The translations under genes and the position numbers were made by a program. The notes under the pieces are model-generated. The model was not told the origin of the DNA, made no database searches, and saw only the letters and a program-made list of their open reading frames with translations. A stretch of 64,000 nt of DNA from Roseomonas alba (GTDB lineage: Bacteria > Pseudomonadota > Alphaproteobacteria > Acetobacterales > Acetobacteraceae). Below are positions 27,694 to 37,023 of the stretch, one piece after another. The stretch lies in NCBI RefSeq assembly GCF_019430885.1, contig NZ_JAHYBZ010000004.1, positions 496,001-560,000 on the forward strand. The letters run 5' to 3'. Position 1 is the first letter of the stretch, and each line of letters begins with the position of its first letter.

Positions 27694-28443
27694 ATGCGGC
27701 GGGTCATGGCCCTGGCGGCGTGTGCCGCCCTCGCCCTGCCCGCCGCAGCCCAGGATACGCGGCCCGAGGATGGCACGCCCTTCGTGACCGTCACGCCGCC
27801 GGCGGGCGAGGCGCCGTCCTCCGGTCTGCCGCAGCCCAGCGTGCCGATGGTGGTGCTGGACGCGGTCCAGCGGCTGCCGCCCAGCGGCGCGCTCGAGGCA
27901 CCCCTGCGATCCGCCGTCTGCGCCTTCGCCCCCATCGCCCGGCACCTGGAACCGCTCGCCAGCAACGTGCCCTGGGCACAGCTCAGGGCCGTGGTGCTGT
28001 TCGGCGATCTGCCGGGGCTCACACCGGGCCAACGCGCCGCGGTGCTGCGCCCGACGCGCGAATTGCTGGCTCGCGCCGCGACGCGCGACCGCATCGCCGA
28101 GGGCGGCATCGCCCTGTTCGATCACGACATGCAGCCGCTGCCCGCCAACGCGCCGAGGCCGGCCTTCCTGGCCATCCTGATCCCGCCGCCCGAGGCACCG
28201 CCGGAGGATTGCGTGGCGCAGCCGCCGCCCAGCGCGCTTCCGGCAGCCGGAAGGTCACTCTACCCCCCGCCTGCGGGGACGGCGCCGCCTGGCGGGGCTG
28301 CCGGGCCACCAGTGGCGATCGGCCCGCCACAGCCGAGGCCAGGCCCTCCGCCGCCCTACCGCACGCAACGGCCGCCGCCGGCACCGCCCGGTTATCATCC
28401 GCGCAGCCAACCCCCGCCGGGCCACTATCCGTGGCCCAACTGA
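27694..28443 (+). CDS. Secreted proline-rich hypothetical protein
   Basis: A 249-residue protein with a signal peptide (MRRVMALAACAALALPAAAQ, cleavage about residue 20), a middle globular section (about 45-170) and a roughly 75-residue Pro/Gly-rich tail (PPPSALPAAG to PPPGHYPWPN). I do not recognise the domain. The tail would suit a periplasm-spanning or peptidoglycan-proximal linker. ATG 27694 is 9 bases after the SDR stop and yields a clean signal peptide, suggesting an operon with the SDR. Confidence 0.6.
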   Translation: MRRVMALAACAALALPAAAQDTRPEDGTPFVTVTPPAGEAPSSGLPQPSVPMVVLDAVQRLPPSGALEAPLRSAVCAFAPIARHLEPLASNVPWAQLRAVVLFGDLPGLTPGQRAAVLRPTRELLARAATRDRIAEGGIALFDHDMQPLPANAPRPAFLAILIPPPEAPPEDCVAQPPPSALPAAGRSLYPPPAGTAPPGGAAGPPVAIGPPQPRPGPPPPYRTQRPPPAPPGYHPRSQPPPGHYPWPN

Positions 28444-28479
28444 CCGGGCCGCGCCGTCCCGCCGGAAGCGGAGACATCC

Positions 28480-28953
28480 ATGGCTGACCGCACCCCCGCC
28501 GTCGAAGCCCTCTGGGCCGCCTACCGCGCCGCGGCAGGGCTCGACCACGACCGCTACGACGTGGTGGCGATGGGTGATGGTCCGGAGCTGGCTGATGAAC
28601 TGGTCGCGCTGATCGCATCCGGCCCGAAGCGGGCCACCGCCTCGCTCGACCGCGACTATGGCGCAGGCCGCGCGCCGCGACCGGCGCCGGGCGACCATGT
28701 CGTGGTCGTCGACGGCGCCGGCCGGCCACGCTGCATCTGGCGCACGACCGAGGTGCAGGTGAAGCCGCTGATCGCCGTCGATGACGCCTTCGCCTGGGAC
28801 GAGGGCGAAGGCGACCGCAGCCGCGCCTTCTGGCTCGCCGCGCATCGCGGCTATTTCGCCCGCCAGGCGGCGCGCGAGGGCTTCGTCATGACCGATGACG
28901 AGCCCGTCGTCTTCGAGCGCTTCCGCCTGGTCTGGCCGACGCCCGACCCATGA
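28480..28953 (+). CDS. ASCH-domain protein
   Basis: A 157-residue protein of the ASCH (PUA-like) superfamily. Typical elements are VEALWAAYRAAAG, the MGDGPELADELVALIASGPKRATASL strand-helix and the RCIWRTTEVQVKPLIAVDDAFAWDEGEGDRSRAFWLAAH core. ASCH proteins bind or process RNA or act as small amidohydrolases such as YqfB; a specific role cannot be assigned. It is followed within 40 bases by the nitroreductase gene in the same direction. Confidence 0.85.
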   Translation: MADRTPAVEALWAAYRAAAGLDHDRYDVVAMGDGPELADELVALIASGPKRATASLDRDYGAGRAPRPAPGDHVVVVDGAGRPRCIWRTTEVQVKPLIAVDDAFAWDEGEGDRSRAFWLAAHRGYFARQAAREGFVMTDDEPVVFERFRLVWPTPDP

Positions 28954-28990
28954 CCTTCCTCTCCCGCGCCCGGGGTGCCACGCTGCCGCC

Positions 28991-29806
28991 ATGACGACGC
29001 CCGCAGACCTGATCCATGCCCGCTACGGCAAGGTACCCTTCGATCCGCCGGAGGAGATTCCCCCCGCCCTGGCCGCGCTGCTCGACCGCCGCGTGACGCG
29101 CCGCTACCGCGCCGAGGAGGTGCCGGGCCCGCTGCTCGACACCATTCTCGCGGCCGCGCAATCGGCGCCGTCGAAATCCGACCTGCAGCAATATTCCATC
29201 ATCGTCACGCAGGATGCGGCGAAGATCGCCAAGGTCGCCGACTGGATCGGCACCATGCCGTGGATCAAGGATGCGCCGGTCTTCCTGCTGTTCTGCGGCG
29301 ACATGCGGCGCGGCCAGCTCGCCTGCGCGCATCACGGCCGTGCCCATGCCAACAACAACATGGACACCTTCCTCAACACCGCCGTCGATGCGGCGCTCGC
29401 CATGGGCATGGCGATCGCGGCGGCCGATGCGGCCGGCCTCGGCACCTGCCCCATCTCCTATGTCCGCAGCCATATCGAGAAGGTTGGCCCGCTGTTCCGC
29501 CTGCCCGAGGGCGTCTATCCCGTCGCCGGGCTGACCCTCGGCTGGCCCAGCGCGCGCAACGACCCGACGCCGCGCCTGCCGCCCTCCGTCATCGTGCATC
29601 GGGAGGGCTACAGCGATGGCGGCCTGCCCGTGGCGCTCGACGAATACGACGCGCTGCGCCCGCGCCAGAAGCCGCGCTATCCGGAGGTTCATGGCCCGGC
29701 CCCGCAGGGCTGCACCTGGTCGGAGAACTCCGCGCGCCAGCTCTCGGTGCCCGAGCGCTTCGGCTTCCGCGCCTGGCTGCGCCTGAGGGGCTTCGCGCTT
29801 GACTGA
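28991..29806 (+). CDS. Nitroreductase family protein
   Basis: A 271-residue FMN-dependent nitroreductase-like protein. It has an RRVTRRYRAEEVP start typical of the family, SAPSKSDLQQYSIIVT for FMN phosphate binding, the dimer-interface FLNTAVDAALAMGMAIAAADAAGLGTCPISY and a NAD(P)H-related C-terminal part. Substrates may be nitro compounds, quinones or flavins. Start ATG 28991 was chosen over open upstream codons because it gives the family N-terminus. Its end overlaps the start of the NUDIX gene. Confidence 0.88.
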   Translation: MTTPADLIHARYGKVPFDPPEEIPPALAALLDRRVTRRYRAEEVPGPLLDTILAAAQSAPSKSDLQQYSIIVTQDAAKIAKVADWIGTMPWIKDAPVFLLFCGDMRRGQLACAHHGRAHANNNMDTFLNTAVDAALAMGMAIAAADAAGLGTCPISYVRSHIEKVGPLFRLPEGVYPVAGLTLGWPSARNDPTPRLPPSVIVHREGYSDGGLPVALDEYDALRPRQKPRYPEVHGPAPQGCTWSENSARQLSVPERFGFRAWLRLRGFALD

Positions 29807-30470
29807 CGCCCTGGCCGACAATCCCGGCGGCGCCGATGCCGAAGGCCAGTCCCGCCGCACGGTCCGCCCGCGCGACGCGGCGAGCCTGATCATCTGGCGC
29901 GACGGCCCCGCCGGCCCCGAGGTGCTGATGGGCAAGCGCCATGCGCGCCACCGCTTCATGCCCGACGTCATGGTCTTCCCCGGTGGCCGGGTGGACCCGG
30001 ACGACCATCGCCAGCCCACGGTGTCCGAACTCGGCACGGCGACGCGCCGCATGCTGGAGCACCGCGCCACACCCGGCCGAGCGCGGGCCATCGGCATCGC
30101 GGCGGTGCGCGAGCTGTTCGAGGAGACCGGCCTCGTCCTCGGCCGGCGCGAGGGCGATGCGGTCTTCGCCGATCTCGGCGCCCTGCACTATGTCTGCCGT
30201 GCGGTGACACCGGGCGGGCGGCCGATCCGCTTCAATGCGCGCTTCCTCGCCGCCCCGGCCGAGACGGTGCACGGCGACATCGCCGGATCGGGCGAGCTTG
30301 AGCGCCTCGACTGGTACACGCCCGAGGCTGCGCATCGCCATCACGTCGCGGACATCACCAGCAAGGTGCTGCTGGAATTCCTCGACTGGCTGGCGATGAC
30401 GCCGCAGAAGCGCGCGAGCCGGCCGCTGATCGTCTTCCGTGGCATGGACAACCGCCAGCCGGATCGGTGA
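29799..30470 (+). CDS. NUDIX hydrolase
   Basis: A 223-residue NUDIX protein. The NUDIX box is GIAAVRELFEETGL, with REL-FEETG at about 104-111, and the upstream strand PDVMVFPGGRVD carries the GG. The long sequence after the box (ADLGALHYVCRAVTPGGRPIRFNARFLAA) places it in the NUDT19/CoA-diphosphatase-like branch that may cleave acyl-CoA or nucleotide diphosphates. The start is TTG 29799, overlapping the nitroreductase stop (TTGACTGA), implying coupling; a later start would remove little. Confidence 0.85.
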   Translation: MTDALADNPGGADAEGQSRRTVRPRDAASLIIWRDGPAGPEVLMGKRHARHRFMPDVMVFPGGRVDPDDHRQPTVSELGTATRRMLEHRATPGRARAIGIAAVRELFEETGLVLGRREGDAVFADLGALHYVCRAVTPGGRPIRFNARFLAAPAETVHGDIAGSGELERLDWYTPEAAHRHHVADITSKVLLEFLDWLAMTPQKRASRPLIVFRGMDNRQPDR

Positions 30471-30586
30471 GCATCACCGACCTGTCGCGCGCCGCCGCGT
30501 CGAAGGCTCGCGATGTCATGCATTTTCGACCGAAGCGTCAGACCGCCGACGCGGGCGTCACATAGATCTCCGACCCAGTCATCTCC

Positions 30587-31840
30587 ATGGCCTCGGGTAT
30601 CCCCAGGATGCGTCTTGCAGCCCTCGCCCTGCTTTGCCTTCTGCCGGCGACGGCCCGGTCGCAGGAGGTGCCGCCGACCGTCTCGATGCAGGGCTGGCGG
30701 CCGACGCTCACCCTCGGCGGCGGCGACGTCGTGCTCCAGCCCTCGCTGCGGTTCGACCTCGATGGCGGCACCTTCTGGGACCAGCCGCAGAACGACGGGC
30801 AGCCGCGCCGCTTCGACGGCGGGTTCAACGTCCGTCGCGCGCGCCTGGGCGTGCAAGGCACCGTCCTGCGCGACTTCACCTACAACGTCACCTGGCAGTT
30901 CGAACCAGACCCCGGCAAGCAGTTCGACTGGGCCTCGGTCTATCTAATGGATGGCTGGATCGCCTATTCGGGCCTGCCCTGGGTAACCTTCCGGGTGGGT
31001 GCCTTCACGCCGCTCAACACGCTCGATTATTCCGGCAGCAGCTTCGAGACGCTGTTCATGGAACGCGCCTCCATCATCAACATCGCCGCCAGCATCGCCA
31101 CGGGGGACAGCCGCTATGGCGCCGGCGCCGAGTTACACAGCGACCGGCTCTTCGGCGCCTTCTATGCGACCGACGGCGTCTCGACGACGCGCGACGACGG
31201 CAATCAGCGCGGCCTCGCCGGACGTGTCGCCGCGCTCGCCGTCGATACGGAGGAGGTGAAGCTCCTCGTCGGCGGCAGTGCGTCCTATCAGTTCCAACCG
31301 GGCACATCGGGCAATGCGACGATCCGGCTTCGCGACTATCCGCAGTTACGGCTCAGCCCGCTTCAACTGCTCAACACCGGCTCCATGCCCGCCGACGCTG
31401 CCTCCGCCATCGGGCCCGAGCTGTCCGGCACTGTCGGCAAGCTGCTGTTCCAGGGCGAATACCAGCGCATCCAGGTCGATCGCACGAACGGCACGAACCC
31501 CATCTTCCAGGGCTATTATCTCTCGCTGGCCTATCCGCTGATTGGCCAGGCCCGACGCTATGACAGCCACCGCGCCGTCTGGACACGCCCCCACTTCGCG
31601 GAGCTGGACCCCGCGCAAGGACATTGGGGCTATCTCGAACTCGCTACGCGCTACAGCAGCGCAAACCTCTTCGACGGGGCCGTGCGCGGCGGGCACCAGA
31701 CCATCTGGGGCACGGCGCTCAACTGGTATCCGTTCCGCGCCCTGCGGGCCTCCGTCGAATACCAGGTCGGCCAGATCACGCTCGACGGTCCGAACCGGGG
31801 CTTCCAGTCGATCGGCGTCCGCCTCTCCGTCGCGCTGTGA
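30587..31840 (+). CDS. OprP/OprO-like outer-membrane porin
   Basis: A 417-residue porin. A signal peptide (LAALALLCLLPATARSQ) is followed by the OprO/OprP family entry VVLQPSLRFDLDGGTFWDQ, the FNVRRARLGVQGTVLRDFTYNVTWQFEP strands, SSFETLFMERA and a beta-rich body ending in SIGVRLSVAL with the aromatic/hydrophobic C-terminal residue expected for BAM recognition. It would form a trimeric barrel for anions or phosphate, or a broader substrate. ATG 30587 or the internal ATG 30608 could start it; neither has a strong Shine-Dalgarno. It is 350 bases from an amino-acid ABC transporter, but separated by an antisense small gene. Confidence 0.88.
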   Translation: MASGIPRMRLAALALLCLLPATARSQEVPPTVSMQGWRPTLTLGGGDVVLQPSLRFDLDGGTFWDQPQNDGQPRRFDGGFNVRRARLGVQGTVLRDFTYNVTWQFEPDPGKQFDWASVYLMDGWIAYSGLPWVTFRVGAFTPLNTLDYSGSSFETLFMERASIINIAASIATGDSRYGAGAELHSDRLFGAFYATDGVSTTRDDGNQRGLAGRVAALAVDTEEVKLLVGGSASYQFQPGTSGNATIRLRDYPQLRLSPLQLLNTGSMPADAASAIGPELSGTVGKLLFQGEYQRIQVDRTNGTNPIFQGYYLSLAYPLIGQARRYDSHRAVWTRPHFAELDPAQGHWGYLELATRYSSANLFDGAVRGGHQTIWGTALNWYPFRALRASVEYQVGQITLDGPNRGFQSIGVRLSVAL

Positions 31841-32047
31841 TCAGTGCCAGTGTCCGGCCTCACGGTCGCGACGCGGTTCCAGCAGCATCAGCCCGCCGAG
31901 GATCATCGCACCGCCGCCCAGCGCCAGTGCGGCCGCCACGGACAGCGACACGCGCCCAGGCGCGGTTGCATCACCCAGCAGCAGCACCACCAACAGGAGA
32001 TTCCCGAGGAAACCGGTTCCGATCAGGGTCAGGGGAATGAAAGGCAT
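31841..32047 (-). CDS. Small two-helix membrane protein
   Basis: A 68-residue protein with two hydrophobic helices (about 5-25, IPLTLIGTGFLGNLLLVVLLL, and 34-57, LSVAAALALGGGAMILGGLML) and a charged C-terminus RRDREAGHWH. GAACGGAGCGAC before the ATG provides a Shine-Dalgarno. Its stop abuts the porin stop, so the two genes converge exactly. Function unknown; it may be a small inner-membrane stress or accessory protein. Confidence 0.6.
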   Translation of the reverse strand: MPFIPLTLIGTGFLGNLLLVVLLLGDATAPGRVSLSVAAALALGGGAMILGGLMLLEPRRDREAGHWH

Positions 32048-32180
32048 GGCGTCGCTCCGTTCATGACGGAGTTAAACTGCCTGCGGAGGCGGCAGATGGA
32101 CGCCAGCAGGGCAAATTCGTGGCAGTGGCCGCATGGACAGCAGGGCAGCCATCTGAAACTGTGCCGCCGGAAATCAGCAT

Positions 32181-32187
32181 AGGAGGT
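32181..32187 (+). promoter_or_regulatory. Strong ribosome binding site of the SBP gene
   Basis: AGGAGGT lies 6 bases before ATG 32194, a near-perfect match to the anti-Shine-Dalgarno. It fixes the start of the substrate-binding protein although the frame is open upstream. Confidence 0.85.
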
Positions 32188-32193
32188 TTCCCC

Positions 32194-33036
32194 ATGCGCA
32201 GGCTTCTCGCCGCCGCTCTTCTCACCGCCGCCGTCTCAGGTCCCGCCCTGGCGCAAACCCAGCAGCCGCCGCTGCGTTGCGGCGTGGACGGCACCTTCGC
32301 GCCGCATGCCTTCCCCTCCCTGCAGGGTGGCGTGCAGGGCTTCCAGATCGACCTGTTCAAGGAAGTCGCCCGCCGCATGGGGCGCGAGATCGTCATCGAT
32401 TCCGCCGCCTTCTCCGGCCTGATCCCGGCGCTGAATGCCGGGCGCTACGACTTCCTCTGCGCGCCGACCACGGTCACGCCGGAACGCGCCCAGGCGCTGC
32501 TCTTCACTGAGGGCTATCTGTGGACCGAGCTGCAGTTCGGCATCCGCCGCGGCACGCCGCCGATCCGCTCGGAGGAAGACCTGCGCGGCAAGACCATCAG
32601 CGTGAACAAGGGCACGCCCTATGAGGCATGGGTGAACAACAACCGCGAGCGGCTGAACCTGACGCTGCTCGCCTTCGACAGCCAGGCCGACGCGGCGCAG
32701 GCGGTGATCCAGGGCCGCGCCTATGCCAACCTCTCGGGCAACACCGTCGTCCGCTACTCGGCCTCGCGCTCGCCACTCTATATCGCGGACTTCGTCCTGC
32801 CCGGCACGCGCTTCCACTGGGGCACGCCGTTCCGGCTGGATTCCGCCGCGATGCGCAACCAGGTGGAAGACATCATCACCTGCATGAAGCGTGACGGCAC
32901 CGTCGCCCGGCTGTCCGAGCGCTGGTTCGGTTCCGCCCCCGGCCCCGACCAGGCCGAGCGCATCGAATTCCCCGGCTATGGCGTGCCGGACCTGCCGGGC
33001 TACGACCCGACGCCGCAGAACCCGAACTGCGGGTGA
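32194..33036 (+). CDS. Polar amino-acid ABC transporter substrate-binding protein
   Basis: A 280-residue periplasmic binding protein of family 3. It has a signal peptide ending GPALAQ (residue 21), then [64 protein letters not shown] and [18 protein letters not shown], which form the two-lobe ligand site. The usual R-D ligand residues for amino acids are visible as PERAQ and the later Asp cluster. It overlaps GTG-first glnQ-like gene at its stop and probably delivers an amino acid or opine-like compound to the permeases at 34498 and 35253. Confidence 0.92.
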   Translation: MRRLLAAALLTAAVSGPALAQTQQPPLRCGVDGTFAPHAFPSLQGGVQGFQIDLFKEVARRMGREIVIDSAAFSGLIPALNAGRYDFLCAPTTVTPERAQALLFTEGYLWTELQFGIRRGTPPIRSEEDLRGKTISVNKGTPYEAWVNNNRERLNLTLLAFDSQADAAQAVIQGRAYANLSGNTVVRYSASRSPLYIADFVLPGTRFHWGTPFRLDSAAMRNQVEDIITCMKRDGTVARLSERWFGSAPGPDQAERIEFPGYGVPDLPGYDPTPQNPNCG

Positions 33037-33788
33037 GCGCCGCCACTGCGCGCGAGCCGATCGTCGAGGCCCGCGCGATCCACAAGCATTTCGGGCATCT
33101 CCACGTCCTCAAGGGCGTGGACCTGAAGGTCGCCGAGAAGGAACTCGTCTTCCTGATCGGCCCTTCGGGATCGGGCAAGTCGACGCTGCTGCGCTGCCTC
33201 AACCGGCTGGAGGATCCCAGCTCCGGCCAGGTGATCGTGGACGGCATCGACATGCTCGATGCGAAGACGGACATCAACAAGGCCCGCCAGCGCATCGGCA
33301 TGGTGTTCCAGTCCTTCAACCTCTACCCGCACATGACGGCGCTGGGGAATGTGATGCTGGCGCTGCGCAAGGTGCAGGGGCTCGGCCGCGCGGAAGCCGA
33401 GGCGAAGGCACGGGCGGCGCTGGCGCGCGTGCACCTCGCCGATCGCGCGGATCATTATCCGCTGCAGCTTTCGGGCGGGCAGCAGCAGCGCGTCGCCATC
33501 GCCCGCGCCATCGCGCTCGAGCCGCGCGTGATGCTGTTCGACGAACCGACCAGCGCGCTCGATCCCGAACTGGTCGGCGGCGTGCTCGCGGTGATGCGCG
33601 AACTGCGCGAGGACGGGATGACCATGGTCGTGGTCAGCCACGAGATGGGCTTCGCCAAGGCGGCCGCCGATCGCGTGGTGTTCATGGCGGACGGGCTGAT
33701 CGTCGAGGAAGGGCTGCCGGCGGAGATCTTCTCCCAGCCGAAGCATGACCGCACACGGGCGTTCATCTCGCAGATCGAGCGGCATTGA
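33033..33788 (+). CDS. Polar amino-acid ABC transporter ATP-binding protein (GlnQ-like)
   Basis: A 251-residue ATPase of the GlnQ/HisP class. Walker A GPSGSGKS (about 43-50), Q-loop [19 protein letters not shown], signature [16 protein letters not shown], Walker [21 protein letters not shown] and H-loop [11 protein letters not shown] are intact. Translation starts at GTG 33033, overlapping the SBP stop codon as GTGA. The two permease genes follow only after an antisense MORN-type gene, so this operon is physically interrupted. Confidence 0.95.
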   Translation: MSAATAREPIVEARAIHKHFGHLHVLKGVDLKVAEKELVFLIGPSGSGKSTLLRCLNRLEDPSSGQVIVDGIDMLDAKTDINKARQRIGMVFQSFNLYPHMTALGNVMLALRKVQGLGRAEAEAKARAALARVHLADRADHYPLQLSGGQQQRVAIARAIALEPRVMLFDEPTSALDPELVGGVLAVMRELREDGMTMVVVSHEMGFAKAAADRVVFMADGLIVEEGLPAEIFSQPKHDRTRAFISQIERH

Positions 33789-33804
33789 TGACCACGGACA
33801 GGCT

Positions 33805-33825
33805 GGAGGGGCGGAACGCCCCTCC
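33805..33825. repeat. Isolated A palindrome after the ATPase gene
   Basis: GGAGGGGCG-gaa-CGCCCCTCC is a perfect 9-base-arm palindrome 17 bases after the ATPase stop and 5 bases before the stop of the convergent MORN gene. It is the outer module of the dispersed element without a B partner and probably works as a bidirectional 3'-end hairpin. Confidence 0.75.
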
Positions 33826-33829
33826 CCGG

Positions 33830-34414
33830 TCAGGTATCGGCGCCCTCGCATTCCCGCGCCGGGCGAGTGAAGGCGAACCAGCCATTCGGGCCGCGCAGGC
33901 AGCCATTGGACCAGTTCCCCTCGATCACGCGGCCGCGGATCACCAGCCGGCCACGGCCATTCGGATGCGCAAGGCTCCATCCGCCTTCATAGACAATGCC
34001 GGCGGCAGGAATCTCGACACGGCCAGACACGAAATGGTCGTTGCGGAAGACACCTTCCTGCACCACCCGCGTGTCCTTGCCCGCGGTGATCATCAGGCGG
34101 CCCTGGCCCTCGTTCTTCCCGCGACGCAGCGCGCCGTCATAGACCATGCTGCGCTCGACGCCGTCCTCCTCCCAGCGGACGACGGCGCGGCCCTCGCCTT
34201 CCGCCGGGCCGTCCGGGCAGGGACCGGTCCAGGAGGCTGTCAGCCCCGTCGCGCCGGCGCGGATACCACTCGCCCAGAGCCAGCAGCCTTCCGCCCCGTC
34301 GCTGACGAAGCCTGCCTGGCCGCCGGGCACCATGCGCTCGGTCTCGGGCGGCGGGCCGGCGGCGGCGCACATCAGCGCCAGGGCGGCGAGCATCGCGGTC
34401 TTGTACGGCGTCAT
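33830..34414 (-). CDS. Secreted MORN-repeat-like protein
   Basis: A 194-residue protein. A signal peptide (MTPYKTAMLAALALMCAAAG) is followed by an exported domain with MORN-like repeats: MVYDGALRRGKNEGQGRLMI and IVYEGGWSLAHPNGRGRLVI show the Y-x-G-x(4-10)-G-x-G-x-L pattern. Two Cys pairs (CWLW, CPDG; CLRG, CEGA) may form disulfides. Function unknown. It is inserted antisense between the ATPase and permease genes of an amino-acid transporter. ATG 34414 gives the signal peptide; upstream codons overlap the permease leader. Confidence 0.7.
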   Translation of the reverse strand: MTPYKTAMLAALALMCAAAGPPPETERMVPGGQAGFVSDGAEGCWLWASGIRAGATGLTASWTGPCPDGPAEGEGRAVVRWEEDGVERSMVYDGALRRGKNEGQGRLMITAGKDTRVVQEGVFRNDHFVSGRVEIPAAGIVYEGGWSLAHPNGRGRLVIRGRVIEGNWSNGCLRGPNGWFAFTRPARECEGADT

Positions 34415-34497
34415 CCGGGGCAGTCCTTCCACGGTGGCGGATCCAGGCCGAAGCCTAGCAAGAATCATAGCAACTGCAGCGCCGGAGGTTGCATCCC

Positions 34498-35178
34498 ATG
34501 ACCGGCTGGGAACGCTTCACCGACAGTTTCTTCAATGCGCGCGTGATGGCGCAGTACCTGCCGAAGATCATCGAGGGCTTCGGCCTGACCGTGGTCCTCG
34601 CGCTGTGCATCATTGTCGCGGGGCTGGTGCTGGGGCTGCTGCTCGCGCTCGTCCGCGCCTTCGGTATCCGGCCGCTGAACTGGCTGATCATCTTCACGGT
34701 CGACCTGTTCCGCGCCCTGCCGCCGCTGGTGATCATCGTTCTGCTGTTCTTCGGCCTGCCCAATGCGGGGCTGGAGCTGTCCGGCTTTGCCTCGGCCTGG
34801 CTGTCGCTGACGCTGGTGCTGATGGCCTTCTCCGAGGAGATCTTCTGGGCCGGCATCACCTCGGTCCCGAGGGGACAATGGGAGGCCGCGCGATCGACCG
34901 GGCTCGGTTTCGTGCAGACGCTCGTCTACGTGGTTCTGCCGCAGGCGCTGCGCATCACCATCCCGCCGCTGACCAACCGCACCATCGCGATCACCAAGGG
35001 CACGGCGCTCGCCTCGGTGGTGGCGGTGCCGGACATCCTGGGGGCGGCGAATGCGGGGGTGTCCTTCTCCTTCAACCCTTCTCCGCTGACGCTCGGCGCC
35101 ATTGCCTATCTGGTGCTGTTCCTGCCCGTTGTCGTGCTCGGTCGCTGGATCGAGACGCGCTTCGCGTGGAAGCGGTGA
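34498..35178 (+). CDS. Amino-acid ABC transporter permease (HisM/GltK type)
   Basis: A 226-residue permease with about five membrane helices. The N-terminal helix LPKIIEGFGLTVVLALCIIVAGLVLG and the ATPase-contacting EAA loop PRGQWEAARSTGLGFVQTLVYVVLPQALRITIPPL mark the family. ATG 34498 is 7 bases after GGAGGTT. It forms a heterodimer with the next gene; ATPase and SBP are encoded 700 bases upstream beyond the MORN gene. Confidence 0.93.
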   Translation: MTGWERFTDSFFNARVMAQYLPKIIEGFGLTVVLALCIIVAGLVLGLLLALVRAFGIRPLNWLIIFTVDLFRALPPLVIIVLLFFGLPNAGLELSGFASAWLSLTLVLMAFSEEIFWAGITSVPRGQWEAARSTGLGFVQTLVYVVLPQALRITIPPLTNRTIAITKGTALASVVAVPDILGAANAGVSFSFNPSPLTLGAIAYLVLFLPVVVLGRWIETRFAWKR

Positions 35179-35252
35179 CGCCATGCGATCGCGAAGCAGC
35201 ACAGCCGCAGGCGAGGAGCGCAGCGTGAATCGCGTGGTCGGAAACTAGCGCC

Positions 35253-35933
35253 ATGGATCTCGACCTCTTCCTCGAATCATTCTTCAACTGGCAGATCGTC
35301 ACCGAGGCTTGGCCGATCCTCTGGCAGGGGCTGAAGGCGACGTTGCTGCTGTCCGCGCTGGTGGTGCCGCTCGGCGCCCTGGGCGGCGTCCTTATCGCGG
35401 TGCTGTCCACCTTCCACGCGCCCTGGATCAAATGGCCGCTGCGTGTCTGGGTGGACATCTTCCGCGCCCTGCCGCCCCTGGTGCTGCTGATCTTCATCTT
35501 CGCCGGCCTGCCCTTCGTCGGCATCGACGTCGGCGCCTGGGGGGCCGTCGCGATCGGCTTCTTCCTCAACACCGGCTCCTATTACGGAGAGATCCTGCGC
35601 GCCGGCATCGAGAGCGTGCCGCGCGGGCAGATCGAGGCGGCGCGGTCCACCGGCCTCACCCGCGGGCAGACCATGACCTATGTCGTGCTGCCCCAGGCCG
35701 TGCGGAACGTGCTGCCGGACCTGATCTCAAACACGCTGGAGGTGGTGAAGCTGACCTCCATCGCCTCCGTCGTCGCGCTGCCGGAGCTGCTGTTCCAGGC
35801 GCGGCAGGCGCAGTCCGTGACTTACAACGCGACGCCGATCATGGCCGCCGCGGTGATCTACTTCATCCTGCTGTGGCCGGTGGTGCGGATGCTGTCGCGG
35901 CTGGAAAACCGGCAGTTGGCGGGCCGGCGCTGA
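35253..35933 (+). CDS. Amino-acid ABC transporter permease (HisQ/GltJ type)
   Basis: A 226-residue permease paralogous to the previous gene. It has FFNWQIVTEAWPILWQGLKATLLLSALVVPLG, VDIFRALPPLVLLIFIFAGLP and the EAA loop PRGQIEAARSTGLTRGQTMTYVVLPQAVRNVLPDLISNTLEVVKLTS. It follows by 74 bases of apparently featureless sequence and pairs with the first permease to make the membrane channel of the polar amino-acid importer. Confidence 0.93.
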   Translation: MDLDLFLESFFNWQIVTEAWPILWQGLKATLLLSALVVPLGALGGVLIAVLSTFHAPWIKWPLRVWVDIFRALPPLVLLIFIFAGLPFVGIDVGAWGAVAIGFFLNTGSYYGEILRAGIESVPRGQIEAARSTGLTRGQTMTYVVLPQAVRNVLPDLISNTLEVVKLTSIASVVALPELLFQARQAQSVTYNATPIMAAAVIYFILLWPVVRMLSRLENRQLAGRR

Positions 35934-36004
35934 TCGGGCGATGATGGTCGGGACCGCGCCGGCAGAGCGCGGCCCAACCAGAACGTCCAGGAAGCTCCAT
36001 CCCC

Positions 36005-36967
36005 ATGACATTCCGCCTCGGGCGCCGGCCCCTGCTCGGCGCCCTCGCCGCCCTTCCCGCGCCGGCCTTCGCCCAGGGGGCCGCGCGGCCCATCACGATC
36101 ATCGTCCCCTTCGCCCCGGGCGGCAGCACGGATGTCGTCACCCGGCTGCTGGCCGAGCGCATGACGACGCTGCTCAGCCAACCCGTGCAGGTGGAGAACC
36201 GCCCCGGCGCGAATACCGTCATCGGCGCCGAATACGTGGCGCGGTCCCGGCCCGATGGCCTGACGCTGTTGATGGCAGCCGGCACCACGCTGACCATCAA
36301 CCCGGTCATCGTGCCCAACCTGCCCTATAAGGTGGATGACTTCGCGCCGGTGATGCTGGCGACGACCTTCCCCTTCGGCATCATCACCCGGCTGGAGGGC
36401 GGCCCGGTGGACGTGCCGGCCTGGGTGGCCGCGGCCAAGGCGCGGCCGGGCCAGATGACCTATGGCACCAATGGCCCGACGACGCTGACCAATGTCGCGA
36501 TGCTGATGGTCATGGAACGGCTCGGCATCACCATGCAGGACGTGACCTATCGCGGGGATTCCGCGCAGCTCACCGCCTTCCTCGCCGGCGACCTCGACAT
36601 GCTGATCGTCGCGGGCAGCACGGCCCAGCCGGTCTATCGCAACCGCCAGGGGCGGCTGATCGCCTGGACCAGCGCACGCAAGGTGGACTCCACGCCCGAC
36701 GTGCCGTCCATCGCGCAATACGCGCCGGGGCTGGATGTGCTGTCCTGGTTCGGGATGCTCGCCCCTGCGCGCACGCCGACCGATATGGTGATGCGGCTGA
36801 ACGCCGCGGCGAACGAGGCCCTGCAGGATGCGCGCATCCGCGACAGGCTGACGACGGAGGGGCAGTTCCTCGCGGGCGGCACGCCGGACGATTTCGCGAC
36901 CTTCCTGAAACGGTCGGACGAGCAGTGGCGACCGATCCTGCAAAGGCTGGACGTGCCGCGAAACTGA
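36005..36967 (+). CDS. Bug/TctC-family periplasmic receptor
   Basis: A 320-residue orphan tripartite tricarboxylate receptor. Signal peptide residues 1-23 end FAQG; the mature protein starts ARPITIIVPFAPGGSTDVVTRLLAERM, followed by VENRPGANTVIGAEYVARSRPDG and VTYRGDSAQLTAFLAGDLDMLIV. It lacks neighbouring tctAB genes. It follows the amino-acid permease by 71 bases, so co-transcription is possible though functionally unrelated. Ligand unknown. Confidence 0.9.
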   Translation: MTFRLGRRPLLGALAALPAPAFAQGAARPITIIVPFAPGGSTDVVTRLLAERMTTLLSQPVQVENRPGANTVIGAEYVARSRPDGLTLLMAAGTTLTINPVIVPNLPYKVDDFAPVMLATTFPFGIITRLEGGPVDVPAWVAAAKARPGQMTYGTNGPTTLTNVAMLMVMERLGITMQDVTYRGDSAQLTAFLAGDLDMLIVAGSTAQPVYRNRQGRLIAWTSARKVDSTPDVPSIAQYAPGLDVLSWFGMLAPARTPTDMVMRLNAAANEALQDARIRDRLTTEGQFLAGGTPDDFATFLKRSDEQWRPILQRLDVPRN

Positions 36968-37023
36968 CCAAGGCGGAAGGCGCCGCCCGATACACGCGCG
37001 GTTCGCGGCCCTGATGGAACGGA

